The translations under genes were made by a program, and so were the position numbers. Of a stretch of DNA of 64,000 nucleotides, positions 50,178-60,586 are shown piece after piece. The stretch covers positions 992,001 to 1,056,000 of the forward strand of contig NZ_BAAAFC010000001.1 in assembly GCF_039523335.1 (NCBI RefSeq), written 5' to 3'. How positions within the stretch are numbered: position 1 is the stretch's first letter; each line of letters opens with the position of its first letter. The notes beneath the pieces were generated by a model that did no database searches, had not been told where the DNA came from, and saw only the letters and a program-made list of their open reading frames with translations. The stretch comes from Marinobacter szutsaonensis. GTDB lineage: Bacteria > Pseudomonadota > Gammaproteobacteria > Pseudomonadales > Oleiphilaceae.

Positions 50178-50417
50178 ATGAAACCCAACCTCAAGGCCTG
50201 CGGGCAAGCCATGGTGACAGCCATGGTCAATGCAGTACTGGCAGTAGCGCTGATGCTCCTGGTGGAGTTTGCAATCAGTGGGAGTTTCGCGGTACCGGAG
50301 CCCTATCTATGGGCGGGTCTGCTGATCTGGCTGGTGATTTTTGCCGGTCAGTTCTGGCGTCAACGCCACCTGTGCAAGAACTGCCCGTCTTCCCGGGAGT
50401 CCTCAGGCTCGATCTGA
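50178..50417 (+). CDS. Small hypothetical membrane protein
   Basis: A 79-residue protein with two predicted membrane helices (MVNAVLAVALMLLVEFAI and LWAGLLIWLVIFAGQFW) and a short cysteine-containing tail (HLCKNCPSS). No family was recognised. It is a single gene divergent from parC. The ribosome binding site is weak, so the call rests on the coherent hydrophobic pattern. Confidence 0.6.
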   Translation: MKPNLKACGQAMVTAMVNAVLAVALMLLVEFAISGSFAVPEPYLWAGLLIWLVIFAGQFWRQRHLCKNCPSSRESSGSI

Positions 50418-50466
50418 TTAACGGCAATATTCCTGTCTTCTGGCGGAAGACTTTGCAAGGCAGGAA

Positions 50467-50489
50467 GGTTCCGGGCTGAGCCCGGAACC
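50467..50489. terminator. Hairpin between the small membrane protein and the YceI gene
   Basis: A 10-bp stem GGTTCCGGGC/GCCCGGAACC with loop TGA. It lies between convergent genes but lacks a T tract, so it is either a weak terminator or a stability element. Confidence 0.45.
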
Positions 50490-50512
50490 GGTTCTGGCAG
50501 GGTCAGCCAGGA

Positions 50513-51097
50513 TTACTGTCGAACCCCCTCGACAGAGATAATGATCTCAACAGTCTCGGCAGCCGGGCCGAGATCCATCGGAATACCAAAGTCCTTCAAG
50601 CGCAGTTCGGTCTCTGCCTCAAAGCCCATACGGTAGCCACCCCAGGGGTCCTCACCGTGGCCGATCATTTCGGCATCCAGGGTAACTTCTTTCGTAACAC
50701 CGCGAAGAGTCAGGTCACCGATAATGTCCGCTTCGCCATCCTCGTCGACAACCACACGCTTGCTGGTGAAAGACGCTTCCGGGTGTTCGTCCACGTAAAG
50801 AAAATCTTCACTGCGAAGGTGCTTGTCACGCTCGGCGTGATTGGAATCAACACTGGAAGTATCGATGGTCACGTTGACCGAGCTGTTCTCGGGATTCTCG
50901 GCATCATAGACAAACTGACCGTCGAAATCGTTGAAGCGGCCATACAGCCAGCTATAACCCAGATGGGAAATCTTGAAAGTAATGAACTGGTGCGTACCCT
51001 CGTTGTCGAAGGCGTAGGTGCCACCGTGCTCATCAGCCTGGACGGCACCGCCGACCAGCGCCATGGATACCGCGGATGCAAGCAATACTTTCTTCAT
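50513..51097 (-). CDS. YceI family periplasmic protein
   Basis: A 194-residue lipocalin-like protein with signal peptide ([20 protein letters not shown]). Typical YceI features are [39 protein letters not shown] and [14 protein letters not shown]. Family members bind isoprenoid quinones or other amphiphiles. ATG 51097 gives the signal peptide a normal start. The b561 gene lies 68 bp upstream on the same strand, a common pairing (yceJ-yceI). Confidence 0.93.
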   Translation of the reverse strand: MKKVLLASAVSMALVGGAVQADEHGGTYAFDNEGTHQFITFKISHLGYSWLYGRFNDFDGQFVYDAENPENSSVNVTIDTSSVDSNHAERDKHLRSEDFLYVDEHPEASFTSKRVVVDEDGEADIIGDLTLRGVTKEVTLDAEMIGHGEDPWGGYRMGFEAETELRLKDFGIPMDLGPAAETVEIIISVEGVRQ

Positions 51098-51165
51098 TAA
51101 TGGTTTCTCCCTTATTTGGTAAACCAGCCCGGTCATCGGGCGTCACTTCTTTGTTGCCTCGCCAC

Positions 51166-51711
51166 TCACTTACCGAGCATACGAAGCAGGGTCCGGTCAC
51201 GATCAACAACGTGGTGTTTCAGTGCCGCGAGGGCATGAAGCCCCGCCAGCACCACAATCGCCCAGGTTGACCAGTAGTGTATGGAGCCGGCGATGTCCTC
51301 CATGCCCTTCACCTGTCCGGTGACTGAAGGCACTTCGAACCAGCCGAAGACGCTGATGGACGAACCGTCGGCCGTCGTTATCAGATAACCACTGACCATT
51401 GCGACAAACAGCAGCAGGTATAACACCGCATGCGCCGCGTGAGCAGACAACACTTCCAGGCGCGTGTGCTCCGGCAGGGGCGCTGGTGGCGGATTGATGA
51501 AACGCCAGATTACCCGGAGAACCATGACCGCCAGCAGCAGGATGCCGACACTCCGGTGAATGTCGGGGGCACGACGGTACCAATCGTCATAGTAGGTCAG
51601 GTCTACCATCCAGTAACCGAGGGCAAACAGACCGATCACTGCAGCAGCAACCAGCCAGTGGATAAAAATCGCGATCGCACCATAACGGTCGATAGTGTTT
51701 CGAAACTGCAT
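51166..51711 (-). CDS. Cytochrome b561 (CybB/YceJ family)
   Basis: A 181-residue di-heme membrane protein with four hydrophobic helices. Candidate heme ligands are His in IFIHWLVAAA, DIHRSVGILLL, HAVLYLLLF and SIHYWSTWAIVVLAGLHAL. It likely moves electrons between quinones and acceptors such as superoxide, together with the YceI protein encoded next. There is a long AT-rich intergenic region upstream. Confidence 0.93.
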   Translation of the reverse strand: MQFRNTIDRYGAIAIFIHWLVAAAVIGLFALGYWMVDLTYYDDWYRRAPDIHRSVGILLLAVMVLRVIWRFINPPPAPLPEHTRLEVLSAHAAHAVLYLLLFVAMVSGYLITTADGSSISVFGWFEVPSVTGQVKGMEDIAGSIHYWSTWAIVVLAGLHALAALKHHVVDRDRTLLRMLGK

Positions 51712-51937
51712 TGCCTGACGACCACTCCCTGTCTGCTGAGTTGATTGAGAGAGTCTAGAAAGACCGGATGATGAATAAAATCAAAATGTTTTGCTGCCGA
51801 ACATCAAAAATTCTGATCATCCGCCTCGACCTATTCCTTTAGTCGTATACGGGTTATACGGATTGTTCGAATTCATGACAAAGATAAACTTCTCACATAC
51901 CTTTTCAAACAGCCGGGATGAATCCAGGAGAAACGTC
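51712..51937. other. AT-rich intergenic region before the 15-codon ORF
   Basis: A stretch richer in A/T than its surroundings, from the b561 start to the small ORF. It should contain the b561 promoter (minus) and a promoter for the small ORF (plus), with TATACG repeats near 51846-51861. No clear gene was seen. A longer in-frame reading (from ATG 51875) runs into the small ORF but lacks a ribosome binding site. Confidence 0.5.
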
Positions 51938-51985
51938 ATGGAACTCGAATTCGACGAAAGCGTTGTTGTTCCCAGCAACAACTGA
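51938..51985 (+). CDS. Possible 15-residue peptide gene
   Basis: ATG 51938 to TGA 51985 encodes MELEFDESVVVPSNN. AGGAG lies 7 nt before the ATG, an optimal ribosome binding site, and an intrinsic terminator with a TTCG tetraloop starts 2 nt after the stop. The peptide is acidic and hydrophobic. It could be a leader or precursor peptide, a signalling peptide, or the coding part of a dual-function small RNA. An extended 36-residue reading from ATG 51875 is possible. I recognise no known peptide. Confidence 0.45.
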   Translation: MELEFDESVVVPSNN

Positions 51986-51987
51986 GT

Positions 51988-52013
51988 AAAAGCGGTCTTC
52001 GGGCCGCTTTTTT
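51988..52013 (+). terminator. Intrinsic terminator with TTCG tetraloop after the 15-codon ORF
   Basis: Stem AAAGCGGTC/GGGCCGCTTT-type pairing closed by TTCG (51989-52010), followed by TTTTTT. It is a canonical strong terminator, which implies a transcript ends here that does not belong to any long gene. Confidence 0.85.
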
Positions 52014-52153
52014 CATTCTCTCATCCCGCTAACCCCCTCCAGAACACCGACGGATTCCCGTTTCTTCAGGGAAGTTGTGGTAATGGCTGTATTTTTTTGG
52101 CAATCTCCGCGAAAGAATGCAGTCTCGCGCCGTAACGACGACCCGAAGAAACC

Positions 52154-53449
52154 ATGCCCCAGCCATTGCCTCAAAAGTTGAGATCCCCCGAGCTTGACCA
52201 GCTCTCCCCCATGCTCAACCAGGACGGCGATGTGTGGACCGCGGATTTCCAGGGTCTGACACTGAAGACCGCGCTGCAGCCCATCTACAGCATTCCCCAC
52301 AAACGGATCGTCGGCTATGAGGCGCTGATCCGGGCCTTCGACACCAAAGAAGCCCAGATCCTGCCGGTGGACCTGTTCAAGCTGCCGGCCTCCGATTTCG
52401 AGAACCTCCTGCTGGACCGGCTGTGCCGCTACCTGCATATCCGAAACTACAGCAGCATCAAGGACGAACTGAACTGGTTGTTCCTGAACGTTTCACCCAA
52501 GGTGGCCACGGTTGGCAACCCCTCTGATTCCTTCTTTGGCCAGCTGCTGAAGAAAACCGGGCTGCCACCGCACCGGATCGTGATGGAAATCGTCGAACAG
52601 CCTACGGATGATGCTGAGCGGTTGCGAGAGACCGTGGCCTATTACCGGGAACTGGGGTGCCTGACAGCTATTGATGACTTCGGAGCCGGCCACTCCAACT
52701 TTGAACGGATCTGGAACCTGTCGCCGGACATCGTCAAGCTGGACCGGACCCTGCTGACAAGGGCCACCGATGATCCGAAGGCCCGGCAGATTCTCAACGG
52801 CATCGTCTCCCTGCTGCATCAGTCGGCGTGCCTGGTATTACTGGAGGGTGTGGAAACCCGGAGCCAGGCCATGATCGCCATTGATGCCGGCGTGGACTTC
52901 GTCCAGGGTTTCTATTTCCGCAAACCCAGTACCGAGCTCAGCGGCCTGGAAACATCGCCGGCGGACTTTGGCCAGTTACTGGACGAGTACAAGCAACGTA
53001 ACCAGATCGCCTTTGATCCGACCCGGCAGGTGGTGAATTACTTTGAGCGTTTCTTCCTGAGAGCCGTTGACCGGATGTGGTCCGGCGCCACCATGGCAGA
53101 GGCCTGCACCGACCTGCTCAACCACCCGACGGTTTCCCGCTGCTATCTGGTGGACGCCAACGGCATCCAGATCGATGCAACCCTGGTATCGAATGCGGGC
53201 ACACGCAACCTCGACCCTCGGTTCCGGCCGCTGGAAGACAGCAGCAGCGCCGACTGGTACCGCCAGCAGTACCTCCGCCAGGCCCTGGCGCAGCCTGAGA
53301 CGCTGCAGGTGACCGCACCTTACCTGTGTGTCACCGGGGCCTATATGTGCGTGACTCTGTCCCTGGGGTTCTACCAGAACGGAGAACTCAGGGTACTGTG
53401 CTGCGACATCCTCTCCAGCCCCATCGATCCCCGGATCAGTACAGACTGA
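52154..53449 (+). CDS. EAL-domain c-di-GMP phosphodiesterase with C-terminal sensory-type domain
   Basis: A 431-residue cytoplasmic protein. The EAL domain (about 32-265) keeps all expected catalytic residues: E56 in EALIR, N112 in LNVSP, E145 in MEIVEQ, D174-D175 in DDFGAG, K195 in VKLD, E231 in EGVET and Q251 in QGFYF. So it should hydrolyse c-di-GMP to pGpG, which Orn (encoded at 36.7 kb) finishes. A further 165 residues form a second domain, probably PAS/Cache-like as in YkuI. It overlaps the convergent SLC13 gene by 14 bp. Confidence 0.9.
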   Translation: MPQPLPQKLRSPELDQLSPMLNQDGDVWTADFQGLTLKTALQPIYSIPHKRIVGYEALIRAFDTKEAQILPVDLFKLPASDFENLLLDRLCRYLHIRNYSSIKDELNWLFLNVSPKVATVGNPSDSFFGQLLKKTGLPPHRIVMEIVEQPTDDAERLRETVAYYRELGCLTAIDDFGAGHSNFERIWNLSPDIVKLDRTLLTRATDDPKARQILNGIVSLLHQSACLVLLEGVETRSQAMIAIDAGVDFVQGFYFRKPSTELSGLETSPADFGQLLDEYKQRNQIAFDPTRQVVNYFERFFLRAVDRMWSGATMAEACTDLLNHPTVSRCYLVDANGIQIDATLVSNAGTRNLDPRFRPLEDSSSADWYRQQYLRQALAQPETLQVTAPYLCVTGAYMCVTLSLGFYQNGELRVLCCDILSSPIDPRISTD

Positions 53450-55211
53450 TCCCGTAGACCACCGCAATCACTGCCACGGTCACCAGGCCGATAAACAGGT
53501 TCATGGGCAACCCGACCCGCACGAAATCGGCAAAGCGGTAGCCGCCGGGGCCGAACACCATCATGTTGGTCTGATACCCGAGGGGCGTGGCAAAACTGGC
53601 GGATGCGGCCATCATGACGGCAATCACGAAAGGTTCGGCGGGAGCTCCCATGGCCGTGGTCATGGACAGTACCACGGGTATCACCAGCACGGCGGCCGCA
53701 TTGTTGGTCACCATCTCGGTCAGGGTGGAGACCGCAAAATAGACCAGCAGGATCGCCAGCAGAATGTGGCCATGACTGAGCCCCAGGATGCCCTCGGCCA
53801 GGTAGCTGGCGGCTCCGGTTTCCTGTAAGGCGGCTCCCAGGGCGAATGAAGCGGCAATGGTAAGAACCACGGGCACATCCACCGATTTCTGGGCCTGGCC
53901 CACGGAACAGCATCCGGTCAGAATCATCAATGCGGCCGCCAGCAATGCGGCGTTGAGCATGCTCATGATCCCGCAGGCCGCCAGCCCCACCAGCACTACC
54001 AGAATGCTCCAGGACACCCAGGCCCGGTCGTGGCGGGGCGTATCGGTATCCAGATCGTTGATCAGCAGGAAATCCTTGTTATAGCGCTGCCGGCTGACAA
54101 AGGCGGGCCGGGCCTCCAACAACAGGACATCCCCAGGCTTGAGGCGGATGTTGCCCAGATTGCCGGATACCCGTTCGCCCCCGCGGGCCACCGCCAACAC
54201 CACCGCACCGTAGCGGTCCCGGAAGCGGGCATCCCGGATGGTCAGTCCGAGTACGTCAGACTGTGGTGACAGTACTGCCTCCACCAGCCGCCGCTCGGTC
54301 CGGTCCTTGCTCAGGGACGGTTCGTCCTCATGCACGGAGGGCACGATGCCGTTGATCCGTAGCAGGTCGGAGATGGCCTGGGTATCGCCGGCAAAGACCA
54401 GCCGGTCGCCTCCACGCAGATGCTCTTCCGAGGGTACGGCCGTCACCACGCTGCCATCCCGTTCGATTTCCACCAGGTACAGGCGCTCAAGCTCCCGCAG
54501 CCCCGCCTCGCCCACGGTTTTGCCTACCAGCGGGCCTCCGTCGGAAACCGCCACCTCCAGGGTGAATTCCCGCATGGAACCGAATTTCTGCTGGTCTTTC
54601 CGGTCCGGCAGAACCCGGGGCATCACCAGCAGCATGACGGTCAGGCCAATGACCGCCACCGGCAGGCCTACCATGGTGATCGAGAAAATAGAGAAGCCGT
54701 CGCCGCCGGTCAGCTGCTGGTACTGGCCATTCACCACCAGGTTGGTACTGGTGCCGATCAGCGTCAGGGTACCACCGAGGATGGCGGAATAGCTCAGGGG
54801 AATCATCAGCTTGGACGGTGAAATCCCGATCTTTCGGGACCAGGCATGCACCGCCGGAATCATGGTCGCCACCACGGGTGTGTTGTTCAGGAAACCACTG
54901 AGCAGGGACACCGGCAGGGCAATACGGGCCTGGGCACTGCGGACAGTTTTGGGGGAGCGAAGCAGGTGCCGGACGAGGAGATCAACGCCGCCGGAATGGT
55001 GAATGCCCGAGGCGACCACGAACAGTGCCACCACGGTTATCAGGCCGGTGTTACTGAAGCCGGCCAGGGCCTGTTCCGGGGAAATCAGGCCACTGACGCT
55101 CAACACCACCAGCACCCCCATCATGACCATGTGGGGCGCAAAGCGTCCTGAACTCATCAGTAGTAATGCCGCGCCGGACAGACCCAACGCGAACCAGCCC
55201 TGCCAGTCCAT
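53436..55211 (-). CDS. SLC13/DASS-type anion permease with two RCK_C (TrkA-C) domains
   Basis: A 591-residue membrane protein. Five or so helices at the N-terminus include SNTGLITVVALFVVASG and NNTPVVATMIP; a soluble insert (about 205-390) holds two TrkA_C domains (DGGPLVGKTVGEAGLREL and SDVLGLTIRDARFRDRYG); a second helix block includes TNNAAAVLVIPVV and SASFATPLGYQTNMM, the repeated substrate-site signatures of the family. Homologues carry sulfate, dicarboxylates or other anions. The substrate cannot be read from the sequence. Confidence 0.9.
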   Translation of the reverse strand: MDWQGWFALGLSGAALLLMSSGRFAPHMVMMGVLVVLSVSGLISPEQALAGFSNTGLITVVALFVVASGIHHSGGVDLLVRHLLRSPKTVRSAQARIALPVSLLSGFLNNTPVVATMIPAVHAWSRKIGISPSKLMIPLSYSAILGGTLTLIGTSTNLVVNGQYQQLTGGDGFSIFSITMVGLPVAVIGLTVMLLVMPRVLPDRKDQQKFGSMREFTLEVAVSDGGPLVGKTVGEAGLRELERLYLVEIERDGSVVTAVPSEEHLRGGDRLVFAGDTQAISDLLRINGIVPSVHEDEPSLSKDRTERRLVEAVLSPQSDVLGLTIRDARFRDRYGAVVLAVARGGERVSGNLGNIRLKPGDVLLLEARPAFVSRQRYNKDFLLINDLDTDTPRHDRAWVSWSILVVLVGLAACGIMSMLNAALLAAALMILTGCCSVGQAQKSVDVPVVLTIAASFALGAALQETGAASYLAEGILGLSHGHILLAILLVYFAVSTLTEMVTNNAAAVLVIPVVLSMTTAMGAPAEPFVIAVMMAASASFATPLGYQTNMMVFGPGGYRFADFVRVGLPMNLFIGLVTVAVIAVVYGISLY

Positions 55212-55306
55212 ATCCGGTATTCCCCGTTATGAAAACTGGCAGCATAGCGACTATTTAGAATACTTAAAAAGAATAAAGCGCGATTTTTAAAGCACTTTAT
55301 AGAATA

Positions 55307-57256
<1,950 letters not shown>

Positions 57257-57269
57257 TCAACGGCAAAGA

Positions 57270-57755
57270 TCAACGGTTGTTTTGCTCGGGCGTGATACGG
57301 ATGTCACTCCAGCCACTGGCAGTGACGGCAATGGCGGCACAGGGAGTGGTCAGCGCCTGGGTGACCAGCATACCCGGTTGCGGTTCGCGGATACTAACGA
57401 CAAGCTCCAGAGTGTCATCCTCGATGGCAGAGGACACCAGGGTGACGCTATAGCCACCCGTGGGTTTTTGGCCCAGTGCCGCAAGCACCACCCGCTCCCG
57501 TTCAAAATCCACGGCCCTGAGTGGCGCCAGGGGCAAGGTCCGGCCCTGCAGCCCTTCCAGACGGCCGACATCGGTTTCACTCTTGAGAAGTACATGACCG
57601 GGGGCTGTCAGACCACAGTCGGCTGACTGGCTAATCTGCCTGGCCAGGGGCGCACCCTCATCGGTCTGCACCTGAGGCTGACTGGTCGCACAGCCGGCAA
57701 CCAAAAAACTGGCGCCGGCAAGGGTGAGAGAAAGACAACGGGACAACAACGTCAT
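57270..57755 (-). CDS. PrcB-like lipoprotein next to a subtilase
   Basis: A 161-residue lipoprotein with lipobox VAGC (LVAGCATSQP). The C-terminal 90 residues resemble the PrcB_C domain, with the signature ALGQKPTGGYSVTLVS. In Treponema, PrcB is a lipoprotein subunit that stabilises the subtilase PrtP (dentilisin). Here the gene starts 2 bp after the stop of a subtilase lipoprotein on the same strand, so a protease-chaperone or protease-subunit pair is likely. The partnership is inferred from this parallel. Confidence 0.75.
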   Translation of the reverse strand: MTLLSRCLSLTLAGASFLVAGCATSQPQVQTDEGAPLARQISQSADCGLTAPGHVLLKSETDVGRLEGLQGRTLPLAPLRAVDFERERVVLAALGQKPTGGYSVTLVSSAIEDDTLELVVSIREPQPGMLVTQALTTPCAAIAVTASGWSDIRITPEQNNR

Positions 57756-57757
57756 GA

Positions 57758-60412
57758 TCAGCGAATACTCTTGGTGGTTTCGTTATCCGGCGGTGCCGAG
57801 AGCAGACGATAGCCTTCAAATCCCGGGCGCGGGAGCACATCGGGGGACTGGGCGGAAATCGTCGGCCTCGAGTAGCTGGTGGTCATCCGAATGCCCTGGA
57901 TGGCTTCGCCTGCGGTAATGGTGATCTCCTCCCGGAGACCGGAGACCGGGTACTCGGCACAGGCCTCGCCAGCATGACAGATCAGGCCGTCGTTATCGAG
58001 GTCCGAGCCGGCCACCAGGAAGTAGGTTCCAGGGGGGACTTCGGAGAGGTATCTCGGTTCGATGCCATCATCCGGGCGGAAGCTGAACTGGTACTGGCCG
58101 TCAACCACGTCCACGGTGGCCTGGGAAACGGTGGTGAAGATATCGCCTTCCGGGACCGGGTCGACCAGTAGTACGAAATGCCTACCTGCATCTTTGGCTT
58201 GTTCATCTGTAATTAATTGCCCAATTACGGGAACAGACACTTCAGCATCTGTTTCAGTCTCTGAGTCATAAGTAATTACCAAACTTCCCCTCAGAGAAAC
58301 CCCTGGTTCAAGCTGATCTGGCGAAAGACTGACACCTATCGTCAGAGGAGAAGTCTCGGATACTTCGAAAGGTAAAGAGATATTCTCCTGATCAACCGCA
58401 AACCAACTACCCGTGCCGGCAATTCTCGTCACGCTGGCAGAGTAATCTCCCAGAGGTGTAAAAGTAATGACTGCCGAAGCCGAAGAGCCAACTTCAGTTC
58501 TCAAGTCAGCGATGGTGGGAGACGCCGTAAGGAGGTGAGGCACGTTGCCAGATAGCGCCGATTCCATGGCTTTTGCACCATCCAGCAAGCCATAACCCAG
58601 TTCATCAGACCTTGCACAGGGGGTTCCGCAATCAGTTAGGTCTCCGTTAAGCAAGAACGAGATTACCTCATAATAATTCAGATCCCGCTTGGCATGCTTC
58701 ATAAGCGTCAAGACCCCAGCAACATGGGGAGCGGCCATAGAGGTCCCCTGGAGTCCCCGGTACACCTCCTGGAGTCTTCCATCGACAATATCGGCGCTGG
58801 CACTACTCACCAACTGACCTTGAGCATCCGCATTGCCTCCAGGGGCTGCGATATCAATTGAATCTCCGTAGTTGGAGTAGTAAGTGAGCTTCCCAAAAGC
58901 ATCTACGGCGCTTACCGATATCACTCCCTCCAGCGCAGCTGGACAGGTCGGCTCACTGGTTGCTGTGTTACCAGCGGCGGCAACAAAAAGGATTCCCGAA
59001 GCACCTCCCACAGCCCTATCAATGATACTTTGAAGGCTATTTGGGTCATCGCCGGAAACCATTGGATCTCCACATGGCAAACCACCCAAACTGAGATTTA
59101 CGATCTCCGCCTTTGCCTCGCCATCCGAAGCTTGCTCACCCGAAATCCAACTCACAGCTTCAATCAAATCTGCAAGAGTTCCGGTACCCTCTTCATTCAA
59201 AACTCTGACTGGCACCAACGTTGAGTTAAATGCAACTCCTGCTCCCCACTCCCCGTTCACAGCAGCTGCAATCGTGCCAGCCACATGAGTGCCATGATAA
59301 ACACTTCCACCAATACTGCTTCCCGGGTCTTCAGGAAATGCGTCTCCGTCGACTGCATCGAAGGCCACCATGCCAACATTAGGTGCAAGGTCTCTGTGCC
59401 ATTCGCCACTACCGCGATTAAAAAACAAGCCTGTATCCAAAACTGCAACCGGAACGCCTTCCCCACCACTTGGCTCTAACTGCCACATCAATGGTCCGTT
59501 GATTAGTTCATAGTGCCACCTTTGTCCAAGCACCGATGCTGGGTACAAAGGTTCATCAACCGGCGTATTCATTGACTGGACGATATAATTTGGTGACGCC
59601 CAGCGAATTGCAGGCTCATTTCGCAAGTTCTTAATCCACTCCATGGTGTCGTTTTGCTGGACAGCTCTATTGGTCATCAATCCCGAACTCGCACGGCTCG
59701 CAGTCCAGATCCCTGGAGCAATCTCACGCTTCAAGCGCATTTTGCTAGAGGTTGAGTTTCCGTTAGGTGTACTTATTGAAATTGGCGAAAGGCTAACAAT
59801 CGCCTCATTGGGGACAAAAACATTCGAGGGCCAATCAAAAGCCGATGCATTTAATGTCTCAACTCTTTGCGCTGACAAAATATAGAGCATCGGCGACGGG
59901 CCAAGCGAAGTCACTTGAATAGCATAATCTTGAAGGCTAGCGTCAGATGGTATGACTACCCGAGCGACAGCCTCTCCAGCAGTAGCGATTGTCTGCTCAG
60001 ACGTTACTTCTCCACTCTCACCCACGACAGTCAGCTTCAGATCAGATTTGGTGTTAAACCGAGTTTGGAAAGCCTGAAGCGTGATCTCAAAGCCAGGCTC
60101 AGATTCCACAGCGTATTGATCGTCGACATCCTCGAAAAATGGAAAGACTTGCCCTTCAAGCGGAGGGTAGTTGCCTGACGCGCCACTGGCATAGCCCGCC
60201 AAAACAAACTCTTGAGGAAGGTCCTGAATTTCAGTTGATACAGATGCGTTTTGAAGCACATCCGCATTATCTGAATCCACACGGGTCCCCGCCTCGATAT
60301 CAATAACCCCGGAGAGTGCCACATCCACCGGCGCGCTTTCGCCATCACCGGAGCCACCGCCACAACCGGCCAAAGCCACTGCCAGGCCCACTACCAAGCT
60401 TTTCCGAAACAT
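57758..60412 (-). CDS. Subtilisin-like S8 serine protease, lipoprotein
   Basis: An 884-residue protease with lipoprotein signal (MFRKSLVVGLAVALAGC, lipobox LAGC, Cys17). After an N-terminal pro-region of about 300 residues comes the S8 domain with catalytic D326 (VAVLDTG), H373 (YHGTHVAG), oxyanion N482 (AAAGN) and S558 (GTSMAAPHVAG). The C-terminal 270 residues look like beta-sandwich domains, with GTYFLVAGSDLDNDG near the end. ATG 60412 with AAGGG upstream is the start. The stretch from about 58190 to 60285 is much richer in A/T than both ends of the gene, suggesting replacement of the central part by DNA from elsewhere. Confidence 0.93.
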   Translation of the reverse strand: MFRKSLVVGLAVALAGCGGGSGDGESAPVDVALSGVIDIEAGTRVDSDNADVLQNASVSTEIQDLPQEFVLAGYASGASGNYPPLEGQVFPFFEDVDDQYAVESEPGFEITLQAFQTRFNTKSDLKLTVVGESGEVTSEQTIATAGEAVARVVIPSDASLQDYAIQVTSLGPSPMLYILSAQRVETLNASAFDWPSNVFVPNEAIVSLSPISISTPNGNSTSSKMRLKREIAPGIWTASRASSGLMTNRAVQQNDTMEWIKNLRNEPAIRWASPNYIVQSMNTPVDEPLYPASVLGQRWHYELINGPLMWQLEPSGGEGVPVAVLDTGLFFNRGSGEWHRDLAPNVGMVAFDAVDGDAFPEDPGSSIGGSVYHGTHVAGTIAAAVNGEWGAGVAFNSTLVPVRVLNEEGTGTLADLIEAVSWISGEQASDGEAKAEIVNLSLGGLPCGDPMVSGDDPNSLQSIIDRAVGGASGILFVAAAGNTATSEPTCPAALEGVISVSAVDAFGKLTYYSNYGDSIDIAAPGGNADAQGQLVSSASADIVDGRLQEVYRGLQGTSMAAPHVAGVLTLMKHAKRDLNYYEVISFLLNGDLTDCGTPCARSDELGYGLLDGAKAMESALSGNVPHLLTASPTIADLRTEVGSSASAVITFTPLGDYSASVTRIAGTGSWFAVDQENISLPFEVSETSPLTIGVSLSPDQLEPGVSLRGSLVITYDSETETDAEVSVPVIGQLITDEQAKDAGRHFVLLVDPVPEGDIFTTVSQATVDVVDGQYQFSFRPDDGIEPRYLSEVPPGTYFLVAGSDLDNDGLICHAGEACAEYPVSGLREEITITAGEAIQGIRMTTSYSRPTISAQSPDVLPRPGFEGYRLLSAPPDNETTKSIR

Positions 60413-60531
60413 CCCGGGTCCCTTTCCTTCTTCCAATCTGCCTTTTCCGTCTGCCAATTGAAGCATACACCATCCCCCAACATTCGTTACCGCTCATGTT
60501 TTCGAGTACGGGGATTCATCCCCCACGGATG

Positions 60532-60564
60532 AAAAAACCGCCAGCGGCCGGGCCGGTGGCGGTT
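60532..60564 (-). terminator. Intrinsic terminator of the TRAP transporter operon
   Basis: On minus, stem AACCGCCA/TGGCGGTT (60557-60564 with 60536-60543) around a GC-rich loop, then T6 (A run 60532-60537). It follows the permease stop by 22 bp. Confidence 0.8.
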
Positions 60565-60586
60565 ACTTCAATCTATCGAAGTGAAG

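Noticed and set aside
60508..60525. Short GGGGATTCATCCCC palindrome upstream of the subtilase gene
   Set aside because: It could be an operator, but it is single and short, and no matching regulator or second copy was seen.
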